Positions 1 through 11,020 of a stretch of 47,702 bases of DNA are shown here, piece after piece; positions within the stretch are counted from its first letter, which is position 1, and the number at the start of each line of letters is the position of its first letter. Position numbers and translations under genes: made by a program. The stretch comes from Alectoria sarmentosa (taxonomy: Eukaryota; Ascomycota; Lecanoromycetes; Lecanorales; Parmeliaceae). Below the pieces are notes generated by a model. It made no database searches. It saw only the letters and a list, made by a program, of their open reading frames with translations, and had not been told where the DNA came from. The stretch spans positions 1 through 47,702 of the forward strand of contig WOGZ01000259.1 of assembly GCA_009733775.1 (NCBI GenBank), given 5' to 3'.

Positions 1-191
1 ATGTGGTTGCAGTGGGTACGGCCATGGGTATGTGGTTGCAGTGGGTACGGCCATGACCATGTGATTGCAGTGGCCATAGGTATGTGGTTGCAGTGGGTAC
101 GGCCATGGGTATGTGGTTATAATGGGTACGGCCATGGATATGTGGTTGCAGTGGATACGATCATGAATATGTGATTGCGATGATCATGGAT
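1..191. repeat. 29/23-bp minisatellite array
   Basis: Seven consecutive units begin at 1, 30, 59, 82, 111, 140 and 169. Five are 29 bp and two (59-81 and 169-191) are 23 bp, each short unit lacking the six-base GTACGG-type segment. All start with ATGTGRTT or a close variant. The same array, reverse-complemented, lies inside the element at 17989-18886. The unit length is not a multiple of three and both strands contain stops, so it is not coding. Confidence 0.95.
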
Positions 192-445
192 ATCTTGTGT
201 GATGAGAATGAATATGTGACAGTCAAAAAACCAAAAAATGGTTGTTTGATGGTTAATTAATCAATAACGTTGTAAAGGTTGTTCAACCGCTTTTGGTTTT
301 AAGAAAGGCGTTGGGTTTTTTGATTGATTGAATAACGGTTGAACAACGGTTGTACAACCGATAAAAAACTGTTAAACAATCATTATAAATCGAACTTTTT
401 GATCGTATATAACGAGGCTTAAAATATATCAGACGGGCAGGACAG
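1..445. mobile_element. Right end of a TA-flanked minisatellite-bearing element (copy 1)
   Basis: The sequence is of near-normal composition, unlike the AT-rich DNA to its right. It ends in a GACGGGCAGGACAG terminus followed by TA. Read inward on the minus strand the end is CTGTCCTGCCCGTCT, which matches the right end of the element at 17989-18886 (CTACTATGCCTGTCT). Right of the TA, the host sequence matches 19436 onward, where no insertion is present, so the junction is fixed by a paralogous empty site. It has no coding capacity. A TA target and short inverted ends suggest a non-autonomous Tc1/mariner- or pogo/Fot-type element. The left end lies outside the window. Confidence 0.75.
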
Positions 446-1194
446 TATATACGAAAAATTATTTTATTAATTTGAAACTTCGACAAAAATTAAAATTTTT
501 GATTATCAAAAATAAATTTAATTGAAAATTTATTATAAATGAATTTTTTTTTATTAACGATTATTAAGATTAAAAAGGTTTCTTTTTAAATATCGAGCGC
601 ATATAAACGATTTTAAATACGTTTAAAAAAAACGTTGTTTTTCGATGATAATATCGTTGAAAATAAAAATCAAAAAAAATCTTTATTTCTTCAATTGCCC
701 TTCAAAAATAAAATTAAAATCATAATTAAATATGAATTAAACGTTTTAAAAAGTTAAAATCCGTTTAATATTATTCATTTTGCATTTAAATTCGATGTTT
801 TCGAAATCGATAATCATATAATTATTAACAAAATCATTCATAAAACGTGAAAATTGAAAAGGTTTAAAGATTTTAAAGATCGAAAAGATGTAAATTATAT
901 GTTAAATGCAAACATAATTTCGAAATCAAAAAAAAGATATTGCTATTATAATGAATAAAGCGATAATTTACGCTTTATCAATAACTTAAAATTTAATATC
1001 ATAAACCTTTTTATTTAAAACGTTAAAATTTATGATAAATTCGAAAGTCGATTTAAAAATGATGAAAACGATAAAGATAATAAAAATGATAAAATTAATG
1101 TGAGCGATAAAACAACGAGCGATTTTTAATTGAATAATTGTCACAATTATGTTAACATTATTAAATTGCTTTTTTGATTTTTTAATTGATTTAA

Positions 1195-1378
1195 ACTCGA
1201 AAAATTTTTCTTTTCGATTACGTCTTTTATGATCATTACGATCACGATTATCACGATCATTACGATTTTCGCGATTTTTTTTATTTATATCATTTTCGTT
1301 TGAGCGTTTATTATGTGCATCGCATTCATTAATATCGTGTTAATTTTTTTTACAATAAATATAATATTTGCAAATTTG
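1195..1378 (-). pseudogene. Copia B3 Gag zinc-knuckle remnant
   Basis: Read on the minus strand from 1378 leftward, a peptide begins with Gln-Ile-Cys-Lys-Tyr and continues as YIYCKKN*HDINEC. This is the CX2CX4HX4C nucleocapsid zinc knuckle with the first Cys changed to Tyr (a G-to-A change) and one stop. A strongly basic Arg/Asn/Asp-rich tail (NRENRNDRDNRDRND) follows, as in Copia-type nucleocapsid domains that bind retrotransposon RNA. The spacing is exact, so I am fairly sure of the domain. The Gag boundaries are not visible. Confidence 0.75.
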
Positions 1379-2514
1379 AATATAAATGCGAAAATTATTA
1401 AAATTTGCGTTTATTTAAATGCGATGCTCGACGATACCTTTAACGATAACAAAAATAAACACGAATTATTAAATATATTCAAAAAAGTCGTTAATAATAA
1501 CGACGAGCGTATACATTTTCGAATATATAAAATCAAATAAATTAATAATGATGTTGAAAAATCGAATTATCGCATAATTTAACATTTATTTAATTTCATA
1601 ATTTTCATTATAAACGTTATAAATTTAATTATAATTCTCGCGATACGTATTATATTAAAAATTTAAATTTTTATAAAAATGATAAATTTTTCAATTTTCA
1701 TCAAAAAGAAAAATCGCTTAATCGAATTAATTTTTAAATTTTCAAATAACGTTTATAAAGATATTAATATATTTTTATAATTTATTTTCGCAAATGATTA
1801 AAATGAAAGATTTTAATTTATTAAATAATAAAATTGAAAATATCAAATTTTCGAAATTTATATTTTTCGAATTTTTTTTAAATATCAAAAACATTAATGT
1901 GATATTTGATTTTATTTTAAAAATTATTTTTGTAACGAATTTTCATCATCGTATAGATTTTATTATGCGCTTCGATTCAAATTAAGACGTTTATTTTAAT
2001 AATAATAAATTTTATTTCGACGATTAAACGATTGTTAAAAGCGTCTTTTATTTTAATAATAAAATTTATAATAAATATGATTATATCGATTTCGATTTAA
2101 TATCACAATTTAATTAAATTCAAAAAATCTTATATTTGACGCTTTCATTTGATATGATTAATAATTTTTATAAACATTTCAACTTTTTTAAATTGACTTA
2201 AAAAGATCGAAAACTTGATTTCGAAATGTTCGAACATAATATTAAAAAGAATTAATTTAAATTTTAGGATTTAAGAATTTTCGAAATTTGAATTTGAATT
2301 TATATTCGAAAAAATGATTTATAATGAAATAAAGTTCGAAGATGATGAAATTTATATAATAAGGTTTTTAAAAATGATTGAAATAAGCGACGTCGAAAAA
2401 ATAAGACGCGCTTTAAAACCGAAGAGCTCTTCATTAATAATAAATTTTTTTTATAATTCGGAAATTGATTGTTTCGAAATAAGGATGAAATTAGCGTAAA
2501 AGTTTGAAATAAAA

Positions 2515-2544
2515 TCGTTATCGTTATCATTATCGTTATCGTTA
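2515..2544. repeat. TCGTTA hexanucleotide microsatellite
   Basis: Five hexamers in a row, TCGTTA with one TCATTA variant, inside degraded B3 sequence. Probably replication slippage. No function is suggested. Confidence 0.9.
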
Positions 2545-3741
2545 TTCAAAAAATGTTTAAAAACTTATAAGATTTCGAAAATATAAAAAAAATCTCGTTG
2601 AGCTTTAAAATTGATTCGATATAATTTGAATTTTCGTTTATAAAGAGTTTTTATTTCGTAATCGAAAAAATATTTAACGATGTTTAAGAAAATGATAAAT
2701 TTGATGAATTTTAAAAAAATTTTTAAAAATATAAAAATATTATTTTAAAGAGAAATCATTTAATTTTATAAATCGTAACGAATTCGTAAAAAATACGTTA
2801 TTCGAATTATATTAATTATTTTAATGATCAAAAAACCTTAAAAGAAGAATAATAAGGTTTCAAAATCGAAAACGAAATTAATAATTTTATTTCGCTCGTT
2901 TAAAACGCTCGAGTGCAATATTATTATTATTAAATCATTTTATAATAAAAACTTTTTTCTCTTTGATCCTCGAAATAAAAGATTTTTTTTTTGCGTTTTA
3001 ATTTTATTATATTAAACACGCGAAACAAAAAATGATTTTTCTTTAATTAATTATTAATTTTTGTTTTTATTTTTTATTTTTTAATTTTCATTGCGAATAT
3101 TTCGTAATTGAATCGTTAAATATAATTATCATTATCGAATTTTAAATGAAATGATTTATAAAATGAAAATATATCGTTTATTATTTTAACGTTTTTCATA
3201 TAAAAAAATTAACATGTTTCAAAAATTTAATGATCATGTGATCACGATCGCATAATAACTTTTAACAATTTCGACATATTACGATTATTTATGATATGTT
3301 TTAAATCGTTTTATTTTGTCTCGAACGAAAGCGGAAACGATATAAATATTAATGAAAATGATTGAATATTAATAACGTTTTAACGCTTGAAAAAGCGATA
3401 TTGATTTTTAAAAACGTTTATAATTTTCAAAAGAGCGTTATTAATTATTAAAAAAAGCGTTTTAAATATCGTTAATTTTTAACGTTGTTTCTTTTACGCT
3501 CGTTTTTTTGCGATTTCTACGCGTTTTCATTATAAACGAATCGTAATTATTTCGATTCAAATAATCATTTTATAATGAGCATTATTCATATCAAAGAGAT
3601 TACGTTATATAAACATAATAATTTTTATAATTAACATTTTCATTGCGATAAGCATAAAAATGTTTGAAAATAATTTTAATCATAATGAATAATAAATAGG
3701 TTATGTTGTAACAATGTCGATGCAAATTCGAATTTATAACT

Positions 3742-3955
3742 TATTAAAATATGAAATAAAACATTTAATTGTATTGTTTTAAAAGTATTATGAAAGAAAA
3801 AGCGATTTATATATGAGCGCATTAATGTGCGCACGTAACCGTTAAGGCTTGGCGTTACGTGACCCGAATTTTAACACGCTCGTAGTTTAAGTCGCATTTT
3901 CCTTTATAACATTCTTAGAATAATATAATCAAATGTTTTATATCATATTTTCATA
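3742..3955. mobile_element. Head-to-head hybrid Copia LTR (B3 LTR edge joined to A LTR edge)
   Basis: The left 135 bases (3742 to about 3877) match the starts of the reversed LTRs at 14541 and 19901, including the gcgcattaatgtgcgc block. The right part (about 3878-3955) matches the forward LTR ends at 10979 and 14000. The outer 80 bases of the two sides are therefore inverted repeats of one another. It serves at once as the 5' LTR edge of B3 (minus) and of A (plus), each missing most of the usual 630-770-bp LTR. A deletion between two divergently oriented elements explains it best. Confidence 0.75.
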
Positions 3956-4971
3956 GATTATGAATTCGAACTTGCCCAACGATCGTTATAAATATGATTT
4001 ACTTATTCATCATTATGATTATAATTGTTTTTAAACATTTTATACTCATTGCAATGAAACAATTAATTGTAAAAAAAATCATTCAATTAATTTCTTTAAA
4101 ATGAGCAATTCTTATTTGCAAAATGATCTTTGAATTTAAATGATCATAATCCGAAATTCGGGAATTAAAAATCTCTCAATTTTCGATGAATTGAAATTAT
4201 TCGCTTTTAATCGAATTCGCATGCGACTATGCGATCGAATTATAATAAAATTCTTATAACATTATTAATTTCTTTACGTGGGACACATTAAATAAATAAA
4301 AATGCGCTTTTATTTTTATAACATTTTATTAAATTAATGATTTATATTCTCAACGATGTATCGAGTCAATGAAATAAATTAAATAATTAAATATTATTAT
4401 TATTATCAATTTAATCATCGTTTAAAACAATTCAAAGTTAATTTTATTATTATTTAAACGTTTAAAAGTTTATTTAAAATCAAAAACAATAAAATTTATA
4501 TATCAAAATTAACGTTTTGATTTCAAAAACCTCTTCAAAAAAGATTAAAATCTTATTATCGAATTTTTTATTCGTTATCGATAACATTTTATCATCGTGA
4601 TTATAAAATTTAATTAATTTTAATTTCACGATGATAATCGTCGAAGCGAATATCTTAAATTCGAATCTTTGATTAAATAATATAAAAAAAATGCGAATTT
4701 TTTAAAAAAGTCTGCACGTTTATAATTATATTTAATATAATTTTAATCGAATTCAATTTTTATTATTGAATTCAAAATCAAATTCTTCGTATTACTGATT
4801 TCATTTTATTATAATATTATTATTTAAATTTATCGTTAATTCTCATATAAACATTTTTCGTTATTATTACAAAATCTTGAAATATAACGACAATAATTAA
4901 TTAATATTAATAAAGATTCAAACGACTTTAATGAGAATTAACAAAACATTTATTTTATTTAATTCACATTA

Positions 4972-5274
4972 TTGTCGTGCGATAACGATTCTGAAGTCAA
5001 CGAAAAATCATTTAACGTCTTAAATAATATCGAAATCTTTAATTTACATGTTAAAAGCAAACGATCTCATTCATCAACTCTTTTTGAAACGTTCGAATCG
5101 TTTTTTAAATCGTCATTAAATTCGTTTATTTCGATACCTTCTCAAAATGATAATTTTCAAATCGATATTTTCAATTCGTTTTCAATCGTGATAAAAATCT
5201 CGTTTTCATTATTTTCATCATCATTATCAACTTCTTATATCTTTTCATTTATTTTTTTCGATATCGATAATTAA
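4972..5274 (+). pseudogene. Possible Gag segment of Copia A
   Basis: A 100-codon open stretch, rich in Ser, Phe and Ile, in the position expected for gag between the 5' LTR edge and the protease. I do not recognise a capsid or zinc-knuckle motif in it. The Ser/Phe richness could be produced by C-to-T change of Pro and Ser codons. The assignment rests on position only. The surrounding 3956-6400 stretch holds no other recognisable domain. Confidence 0.3.
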
Positions 5275-6404
5275 ATTCAACGTTTAAGATGTCGTTAAAA
5301 ATGTCTTTACGAATAATAAAAACAATTTCTTTTTAACTTTTATTATTATTTTGAAATTTATTATCAAATATATTGAATGAAGCGAAGATATTAACGATTA
5401 ATTAATATTAGATTATTTTTTATTTTTTATTAACATTATTAAGTTTAAAACTTACGTGATTATTTGTTAACGTCTTAATTACGTTGATTATTAATTCATC
5501 AAAAAACATAACAAAAATCCTCAAATTATATTGAACGTCATCGATATTTATTATAAATTTACGAATTTTGAATTTTATATCGAGTTTATGCGTCAATTGC
5601 ATAACATTAACATTGATTTCGAAAAAAACGTTCATTAATACAAAAAGGATTTTCGCAAAATCAATATCGAAATCGTTAATTTAAATGATTTATTATTATT
5701 ATCAAACCTTATTTCATTCAACTTTTTCTCATAAAATTCAATGAAATTTATGATATTTTTATAACAATTTACATTTAAATTTATATGCTTTATAACTCAA
5801 AAATAATCAAATTCGATTTAATTATTTACGACGTAATAAACGAAAAGCGTCGTATGTTTATAATCAAAGAAGATAATGTTATTATATTCATTCATCATAA
5901 TAACAAAAACAAAAACAAACAATTCGTTAAAAACGATTTCGATGATTTTAATTTCATCAATCACGAAATTTATATTTTTTATAAAATCGTTAATCGCAAA
6001 TTTAAACATTTCTTTATTAAATATTAAATCAAATTTTCTCATTTAAAATTTAAAAAGTTTATAAATAAATAAAAAAGAAAAAGAAGACGTAAATCGATAT
6101 CATTTATTTAAATATTAATGTCTTAAATGTCAAGCGCAAACGCATCGAAAAAACGTTATTTAACGTCTTTAATTCAAAGAAAAATGATTATCTCAACGTT
6201 AATATAGCGTATATTTTAAAAAAGAACGATTATTTTCATATTTATATGATATTTTTAAACGAATTAAACGATTAAAATCATTCGAATCTTATATTAAATG
6301 ATTTTAACATTTTAAATGCAATTAATCAAGCAAATTAAAATGAAAACTTTATTAATTTAATAACGAATTCGAATTTAAACAAAAATTTATCATTCGTTAA
6401 ATTT

Positions 6405-6665
6405 ATAAATCTCGATATTCGAATTATAATAAACTTTAATTGCATTCGTTATTTCTTTATCGATCGTTCGATATTTATTATTTATATTAAAATTCAATTT
6501 CGATTTATCAAAAACATTAAAAACGTTAAAGTTTAATATTTTATTTATGATATTATTAATTTTAATTATAATATCAATAATAAACGCGTTATTTTAACGA
6601 TTTTTAATATTTTATACGTGTTTAATATAAACGTTAATCTTTTATCGATTAAAAAGTTTTTAATT
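6405..6665 (+). pseudogene. Copia A aspartic protease remnant
   Basis: One frame reads INFNCIRYFFIDRSIF and later ILYVFNINVNLLSIKKF. These align with the Copia protease hallmark (Asp-Ser-Gly-x-Thr-x-His, then 'DRS.F..Y') and the conserved 'VLYVP.L..NLLSV' segment. The catalytic Asp-Ser-Gly reads Asn-Phe-Asn, a set of changes obtainable by G-to-A and C-to-T. In a live element this enzyme would cut the Gag-Pol polyprotein inside the particle. It lies between the presumptive gag and the integrase, as expected. Confidence 0.8.
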
Positions 6666-6989
6666 GTCGACATTAAAATCGTTTTTTATAAAAAAAATTA
6701 TGCCTTAATTCAAAACAATATAATGTGAATCGATACGCGAAATCGCGATTTTTTTTTCTAAATTTATAAAAAAACAATAACGTTTTAATTATTTATAACG
6801 TTTTTTTCAATTCGATTTATTAATTATAATATGTTCACATAAATTATTTAAATTAATAAAATTTCAACAAGCTTTTCAATATTATTATAAATGTAAATTT
6901 TTTCAAAAACATCGTCGAGAAATACACTTATAAATGTTATATAATAAATTATCAAAAAATTATTTTTCATAATTCGCTCATAACGCTCG

Positions 6990-7702
6990 ATATTTTATTA
7001 AACGAATTTATTTATAACGATCTTATTAAGTCTTTAATTTTCATTAATTTTAATAATTATAAATATTTTATAATGTTTAAAAATGATTTTATTTATTATT
7101 TTAAAATTTATTATATTCATTATAAAAATAAAACCTTTATTATATTTTTACGTTTTAAAATTTATTTAAAATTTCGCGATTATCGAATTAATCGCATTCG
7201 TCTCGATAATAAAAACGAATATATTAATAAAATCTTTTTTAAATATTTCGCTCAAATTAACATCAAATAAAAATTCATTATCGTAAATAATTTCGAAATA
7301 AATAAAATCGTCGAGCGATTTAATCAAATTTTGATGAATAAAATACATTTAATTTTATTAAATTTCAATTTCAACAAATCTTTTTAATTTGAAATAATAA
7401 TTATAATCAATTATTTAACGATGCGTTTTTTTAACATTTGAATCATTATTACATTTTTCAAAATCTTTTATTATCGCAAACTTATTCTTTTTTATTTGCG
7501 AATCATAAATTTTATTATTTACGTCTTAAAACGTATTCAAAAAAAACTTATAAATAAAAACGAAAAATGTATTTTTTTAAATTATAAAAATGAATTCATT
7601 TTTCATTTTTATAATTTAATCAAAAAGAAGATTATTCGCATTAACGATATGCATTTCGTCGAAAAATATTCACATTTCGTGAATTTCGAAAAAAAAAATT
7701 GA
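6990..7702 (+). pseudogene. Copia A integrase remnant (catalytic core and C-terminal part)
   Basis: An open stretch at 7073-7270 ends with IRLDNKNEYINKIFFKYF, the Copia core motif normally read as 'R-T-D-N-G-G-E-Y', so the second catalytic Asp is kept. Upstream (about 7010) FIYNDLIKSL corresponds to the first-Asp segment 'H-x-D-L-x-G-P'. A second open stretch at 7496-7702 contains KCIFLNYKNEF and IIRINDMHF, matching the family's C-terminal 'K-C-x-F-L-G-Y' and 'R-D-V-x-F' signatures. Integrase would join cDNA to the host chromosome. The two parts are in different frames with stops between them. Confidence 0.92.
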
Positions 7703-8279
7703 AATTTATAAATTTTCAAATAAACGTTAACGTCTTTTCGTATTAACATTCGTTATAAAAAAAGCATTAAATCAATAACGTATCATTATATTATCAAACG
7801 TTAAATCTATAACTTCGATTAAATTATTAAATCGATTATCATTAATAAATTTTTCATCGTTGATCGTTAATCGCCCTTAAAACCCTCATTTTATCATTAT
7901 TATAATACGTATATCAATAACATTTATCAAACTTATTACATTAATCATCAAATCTATTACGATTTTTCTTTTATCGATATCTTTGAAATTTATTAAAATG
8001 AAAATTATGCGAGAACACCTCGAATATGAGATTATTCAAAAAATCTTTAATAATCATAAAAATCTCATTATTTCGAATTTTCGTGATTTATCGTTTAATT
8101 CTTTAACGAAAACTTTCGTTATCTTTACTCTTTTTACGAATTATGTTAATAAATTTAACATTTTCGAATTTATAATTTATAAATAAACGATTTTCAACAA
8201 TTTATTTCATATAAATTAAAAAATCGATATGCGAAATGAATATAAATTTTTCATAAATAACAACATTTAATATTTTATT

Positions 8280-8912
8280 TAAACGTTTTTAAAAATTTAT
8301 ATTTTTCGAGATCGTTAAATTTACATTATAAAACGAAATTTCGAAAAGAAAATCATTCATTATAAAACACGTTGAATTATTCGAAAATTCGAATAATAAA
8401 AGAATCGCGATTATCATAACATTTTCGCGTCGATAATAAAATTTATAAATTATAAAACGATTTTTGCGTTTGCGACGATTATGAATTAAAATGTGAAATA
8501 AATAAATATTAAAATCGCTTTTCTTTATAACGATATTCAAAAAAACATTTATACATAATAATTTGAAGATTTTAATAAAAATAATATCAAGTTTTATAAA
8601 TTAAATAAGACTCTTTATAATTTAAAACAATTTTTCAAAATTTAATATTAACATTTTTCGATTTATATAAAGAAATTCGATTTTAATTTCATCGAATTAA
8701 ATGATAATATATTCATGAATTTCAAAAAAGAAATCATTATAACGTTTTATATCGATAATGTTTTAATTATAAATCGCAATAAAATCGTTATTAAACGAAT
8801 CAAAAATATTTTAAACGTTAAATTTCATATATTAAATTTAAGATTATGCGCTTTTCATTTAAATATAATTATTAAAAAAAACCATCATAATAACATTATT
8901 CGTTTAAAATAA
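8280..8912 (+). pseudogene. Copia A reverse transcriptase remnant
   Basis: Three RT blocks appear in order. INIKIAFLYNDIQKNIY (about 8480-8550) equals the 'M-D-V-K-T-A-F-L-x-G-x-L' motif. LNKTLYNLKQFFKI (about 8600-8645) equals 'L-x-K-x-L-Y-G-L-K-Q-A-P-R'. FYIDNVLII (about 8745) is the YxDD active site with the second Asp changed to Asn (GAC/GAT to AAT). The open stretch 8715-8912 continues with the connection typical of the family. Loss of the catalytic Asp makes it inactive. The minus-strand frame at 8289-8540 is an antisense shadow. Confidence 0.95.
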
Positions 8913-9159
8913 AAAACGTACATTATACGCTTTTTCAATTATTTCAAATGTTGAAATTTCATTTTTATTAATATATTATTCGAAATTAATCGCAAATTAA
9001 CGCCCATCGAAAAGAATTATTTAATTTTCAAAATGTTTTATAAAAAATATCAATTCGTTATAAACTTTTTCATATACGTTATATTAAAAACTCGTCTTAA
9101 TATCGTTTATGTTATTTCTTTGATTAATTAATATTCAATTAATTTTATTTTAACGCATT

Positions 9160-9665
9160 AAAATGCAATTATTCGAATCTTTCGATATTTTAAAAACACG
9201 ATACATTACGAATTCGTATATAAAGACTTTTTAAAAAAATTATTCGATTATATTAATTTTAATTAAATTGAAAACTTAATTCGAAGGTTTATCTTCGATT
9301 ATTTATTCAATTTAAATAATAACGTTATTAATTAATCAAACAAACGTCAAATTATTATAACATTATTCATTTATAAAATAAAATATATCGGTCAAACGCA
9401 AATTATTAAAAAATTATTTGATTAAAAAATCTTTTTAATCAACTTTTACGACTTAACGATTTAAATTTCAAAATCATCGTGATTTTTAAAAATAATTAAA
9501 ACGTAATCGTTTTTATTAAAAACGATTAATTTTATGCTCGCATTAAATACATTAACATCATTCATTATTTTATACGCGAAAAGATAAATAATAATATTAT
9601 AAATATTCAATATATTCTCATTAACAAATAAATAATTAATAATCTTATCAAGATCTTATATCTCG
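9160..9665 (+). pseudogene. Copia A RNase H remnant
   Basis: The segment begins with IFRYFKNTIHYEFVYK, the 'L-R-Y-L-K-G-T' start of Copia RNase H. It includes KYIGQTQIIKKLFD in place of 'E-A-E-Y-I-A-x-x-x-A-x-x-E-A-x-W', and ends with RIKYINIIHYFIREK (about 9540-9590), the 'R-T-K-H-I-D-x-R-x-H-F-I-R-E' signature, followed by the 'Y-V-x-T-x-x-Q-x-A-D' segment. This domain would remove the RNA template during cDNA synthesis. Stops and frame changes occur throughout. Confidence 0.88.
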
Positions 9666-9849
9666 ATAAATTTATTATTTTTCGCGATATTTTTGAAATA
9701 AAAATAATCTCACATCATTCACTCAAAATTATTTGAATCATTATTTCAAAAAAGACGTTTAAAACGCTCGTTATCATTATTCAACGCCCTTAATTTCAAA
9801 AAAGCGATTTCATTAATCTTACATTTCGAATAATCGATCGAAACCGAAA

Positions 9850-10060
9850 TTACCCGCAGAACCTCAATATCAATTTTGACGTATCAAAATTCCGTCATAT
9901 CATCATCGTATCAAAAGCTAATTTATCGTTATTATAATTATATTTATAAACTTTACGAACCTCTTTTCGAAACATTTATATTTATATTCGATTCAAATTT
10001 GAAATCTGCGACGTCATTTAAAAGGTCGCTATCGTCGTTTTTTCGTTAATCGTTTTAAAT
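9850..10060 (+). other. Conserved peptide-like block downstream of RNase H (copy A)
   Basis: Between the RNase H end and the 3' LTR, one frame reads LYEPLFETFIFIFDSNLK with a following FKRSLSS. The same peptide-like string occurs in A2 (about 12955-13060), in B1 on the minus strand (15256-15510) and in B2 on the minus strand (20719-20916). All copies align at the protein level despite heavy mutation. It may be the polyprotein C-terminus or a short separate frame. I cannot assign a function, and shared non-coding ancestry would also explain the match. Confidence 0.5.
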
Positions 10061-10390
10061 ATTCTCATCAATGTCATCATATTCATGTCTTTTGAAATCA
10101 TCATATTTATGTTTTTAAAATCATCGTATTCATGCCCTCAGACGTTATTGCCGCCATCAACATCATGAACATCGTCGTTATATACCTTTCGCATGCACGC
10201 TATTAATCATCATTATCAAATATCAATACTTTAAAACGATTTTATAAGTTTTATAATCGATCGCATATATGCATATATGTGCATATGCAATTCGAAATAT
10301 TTCGTTCAATCGAAAAATTTATTTTCACATATATTTATTGATTATATATCGATCGATTTTTGATGTGCATCAGATAAACTGAAAATAAAT

Positions 10391-10440
10391 TTGTCAAAAA
10401 ACGGTTTTTCGTCAAAAAGTGAATTTTTTTTTATGTGACA
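10391..10440 (+). promoter_or_regulatory. Conserved LTR block, possible regulatory site
   Basis: A block with two near-repeats, TTTGTCAAAAAACGG and TTTCGTCAAAAAGTG, followed by ATGTGACA. It is kept in all four long LTRs: here, 13411-13460, and in reverse at about 14960-15005 and 20365-20412. Flanking LTR sequence is much more diverged between the A and B families. Conservation through decay suggests it was constrained in the live elements, as promoter or polyadenylation sequence would be. No function is proven. Confidence 0.4.
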
Positions 10441-10478
10441 TCGTGATAGATATGTTCAAAAAAACATAATCGTTTTCA

Positions 10479-10692
10479 GATTTTCGATTTTCATTTTTTT
10501 TATCCGACTTTGAACATCGCGAATTTCGAATCTCATTTTTGAAATTCGAATGTTTATGAGAAAAAAAAGATGATGTATAAAAAATAAAAAAGATTTATAA
10601 AATAAAGATGATTCATAAAAGAGAATAATTATTCTTTTTCGAATTTTCACTATTTTTATTCGATTTTGAACATCGCGAATTTCGAATCTCAT
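10479..10692. repeat. Internal 156-bp-spaced direct repeat in the A LTR
   Basis: A segment of about 57 bases containing GAACATCGCGAATTTCGAAT occurs twice, ending at 10536 and at 10692. The second A2 LTR shows the same doubled segment (about 13500-13560 and 13660-13720). The reversed B1 and B2 LTRs show one clear copy (about 14860-14890 and 20255-20285). It produces a doubled peptide in the minus-strand frame at 10456-10692, which is a shadow. Confidence 0.8.
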
Positions 10693-11020
10693 ATTTAAAA
10701 TTCGAATTTTTATAAAACGTATAAGGGGTAAAAGAGATGCATAAAAATGATTTTATATTAATTATTCGACGTTAAGTTCATTATAATTATCCAACGCTCG
10801 ATTCATCTTATTTATTCGACGTTCGATTTTCTAAAAATATGCGTGCGAAGAAAAATGTCGAAATTTAGATTATGTGATAAATCACGTAACGAGCGCTTTG
10901 CGCCCATAACATAAATCGCACTTTTCTTTATAGCACTCTTAAACTAATATAACTAAATGTTTTATATCATATTTCCACACTTTTTGCGAATTATATTAAT
11001 AAATTTAACATTTTCGAATT

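Larger units (their letters stand above)
446..3741 (-). mobile_element. Degraded Ty1/Copia element B3, internal region (minus strand)
   Basis: Positions 446-905 are paralogous, on the same strand, to 19436-19900 inside Copia B1. Further right, the minus strand carries a Gag-type zinc knuckle (about 1195-1378). The region ends at 3741 against a sequence matching the 3' end of the B-family LTR in reverse complement. The order (Gag to the right, 5' LTR at the right edge) fits a minus-strand element whose 3' part lies beyond the left edge. Reading frames are broken every few dozen codons. Across roughly 900-3000 the plus strand keeps G but has almost no C outside CpG. I see no other gene in this 3.3-kb stretch. 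Confidence 0.75.
3956..10979 (+). mobile_element. Degraded Ty1/Copia element A
   Basis: A 7-kb plus-strand element in canonical Copia order: 5' LTR edge, gag-like region, protease (about 6405), integrase (about 6990-7702), reverse transcriptase (about 8280-8912), RNase H (about 9160-9665), 3' LTR (10214-10979). Integrase before RT distinguishes it from Gypsy. Just inside the 5' LTR edge, GATTATGAATTCGAACTTGC closely resembles, in reverse complement, the bases just inside B3's LTR edge at 3741, so this is probably a shared primer-binding segment. Over about 4500-10150, G is rare outside CpG while non-CpG C persists, meaning C-to-T damage on the minus strand. Nothing in it can be functional. 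Confidence 0.92.
10214..10979 (+). repeat. 3' LTR of Copia A (766 bp)
   Basis: It matches 13236-14000 nearly base for base apart from transitions, and matches the reversed LTRs at 14541-15170 and 19901-20574 more loosely. The start TATCAAATATC corresponds to TGTTAAACATC in A2, so the original TG end has been mutated to TA. The end is TTTCCACA. A 766-bp length is ordinary for an LTR of this superfamily. Confidence 0.85.

Noticed and set aside
1..191. CRISPR-like array because of 29-bp periodic repeats
   Set aside because: The repeats abut directly with no spacers, units vary, no cas-like gene is present and the setting is eukaryotic.
10456..10692. Minus-strand frame with a duplicated MRFEIRDVQ peptide
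   Set aside because: It lies in the LTR and reflects a 156-bp-spaced direct repeat in non-coding sequence.
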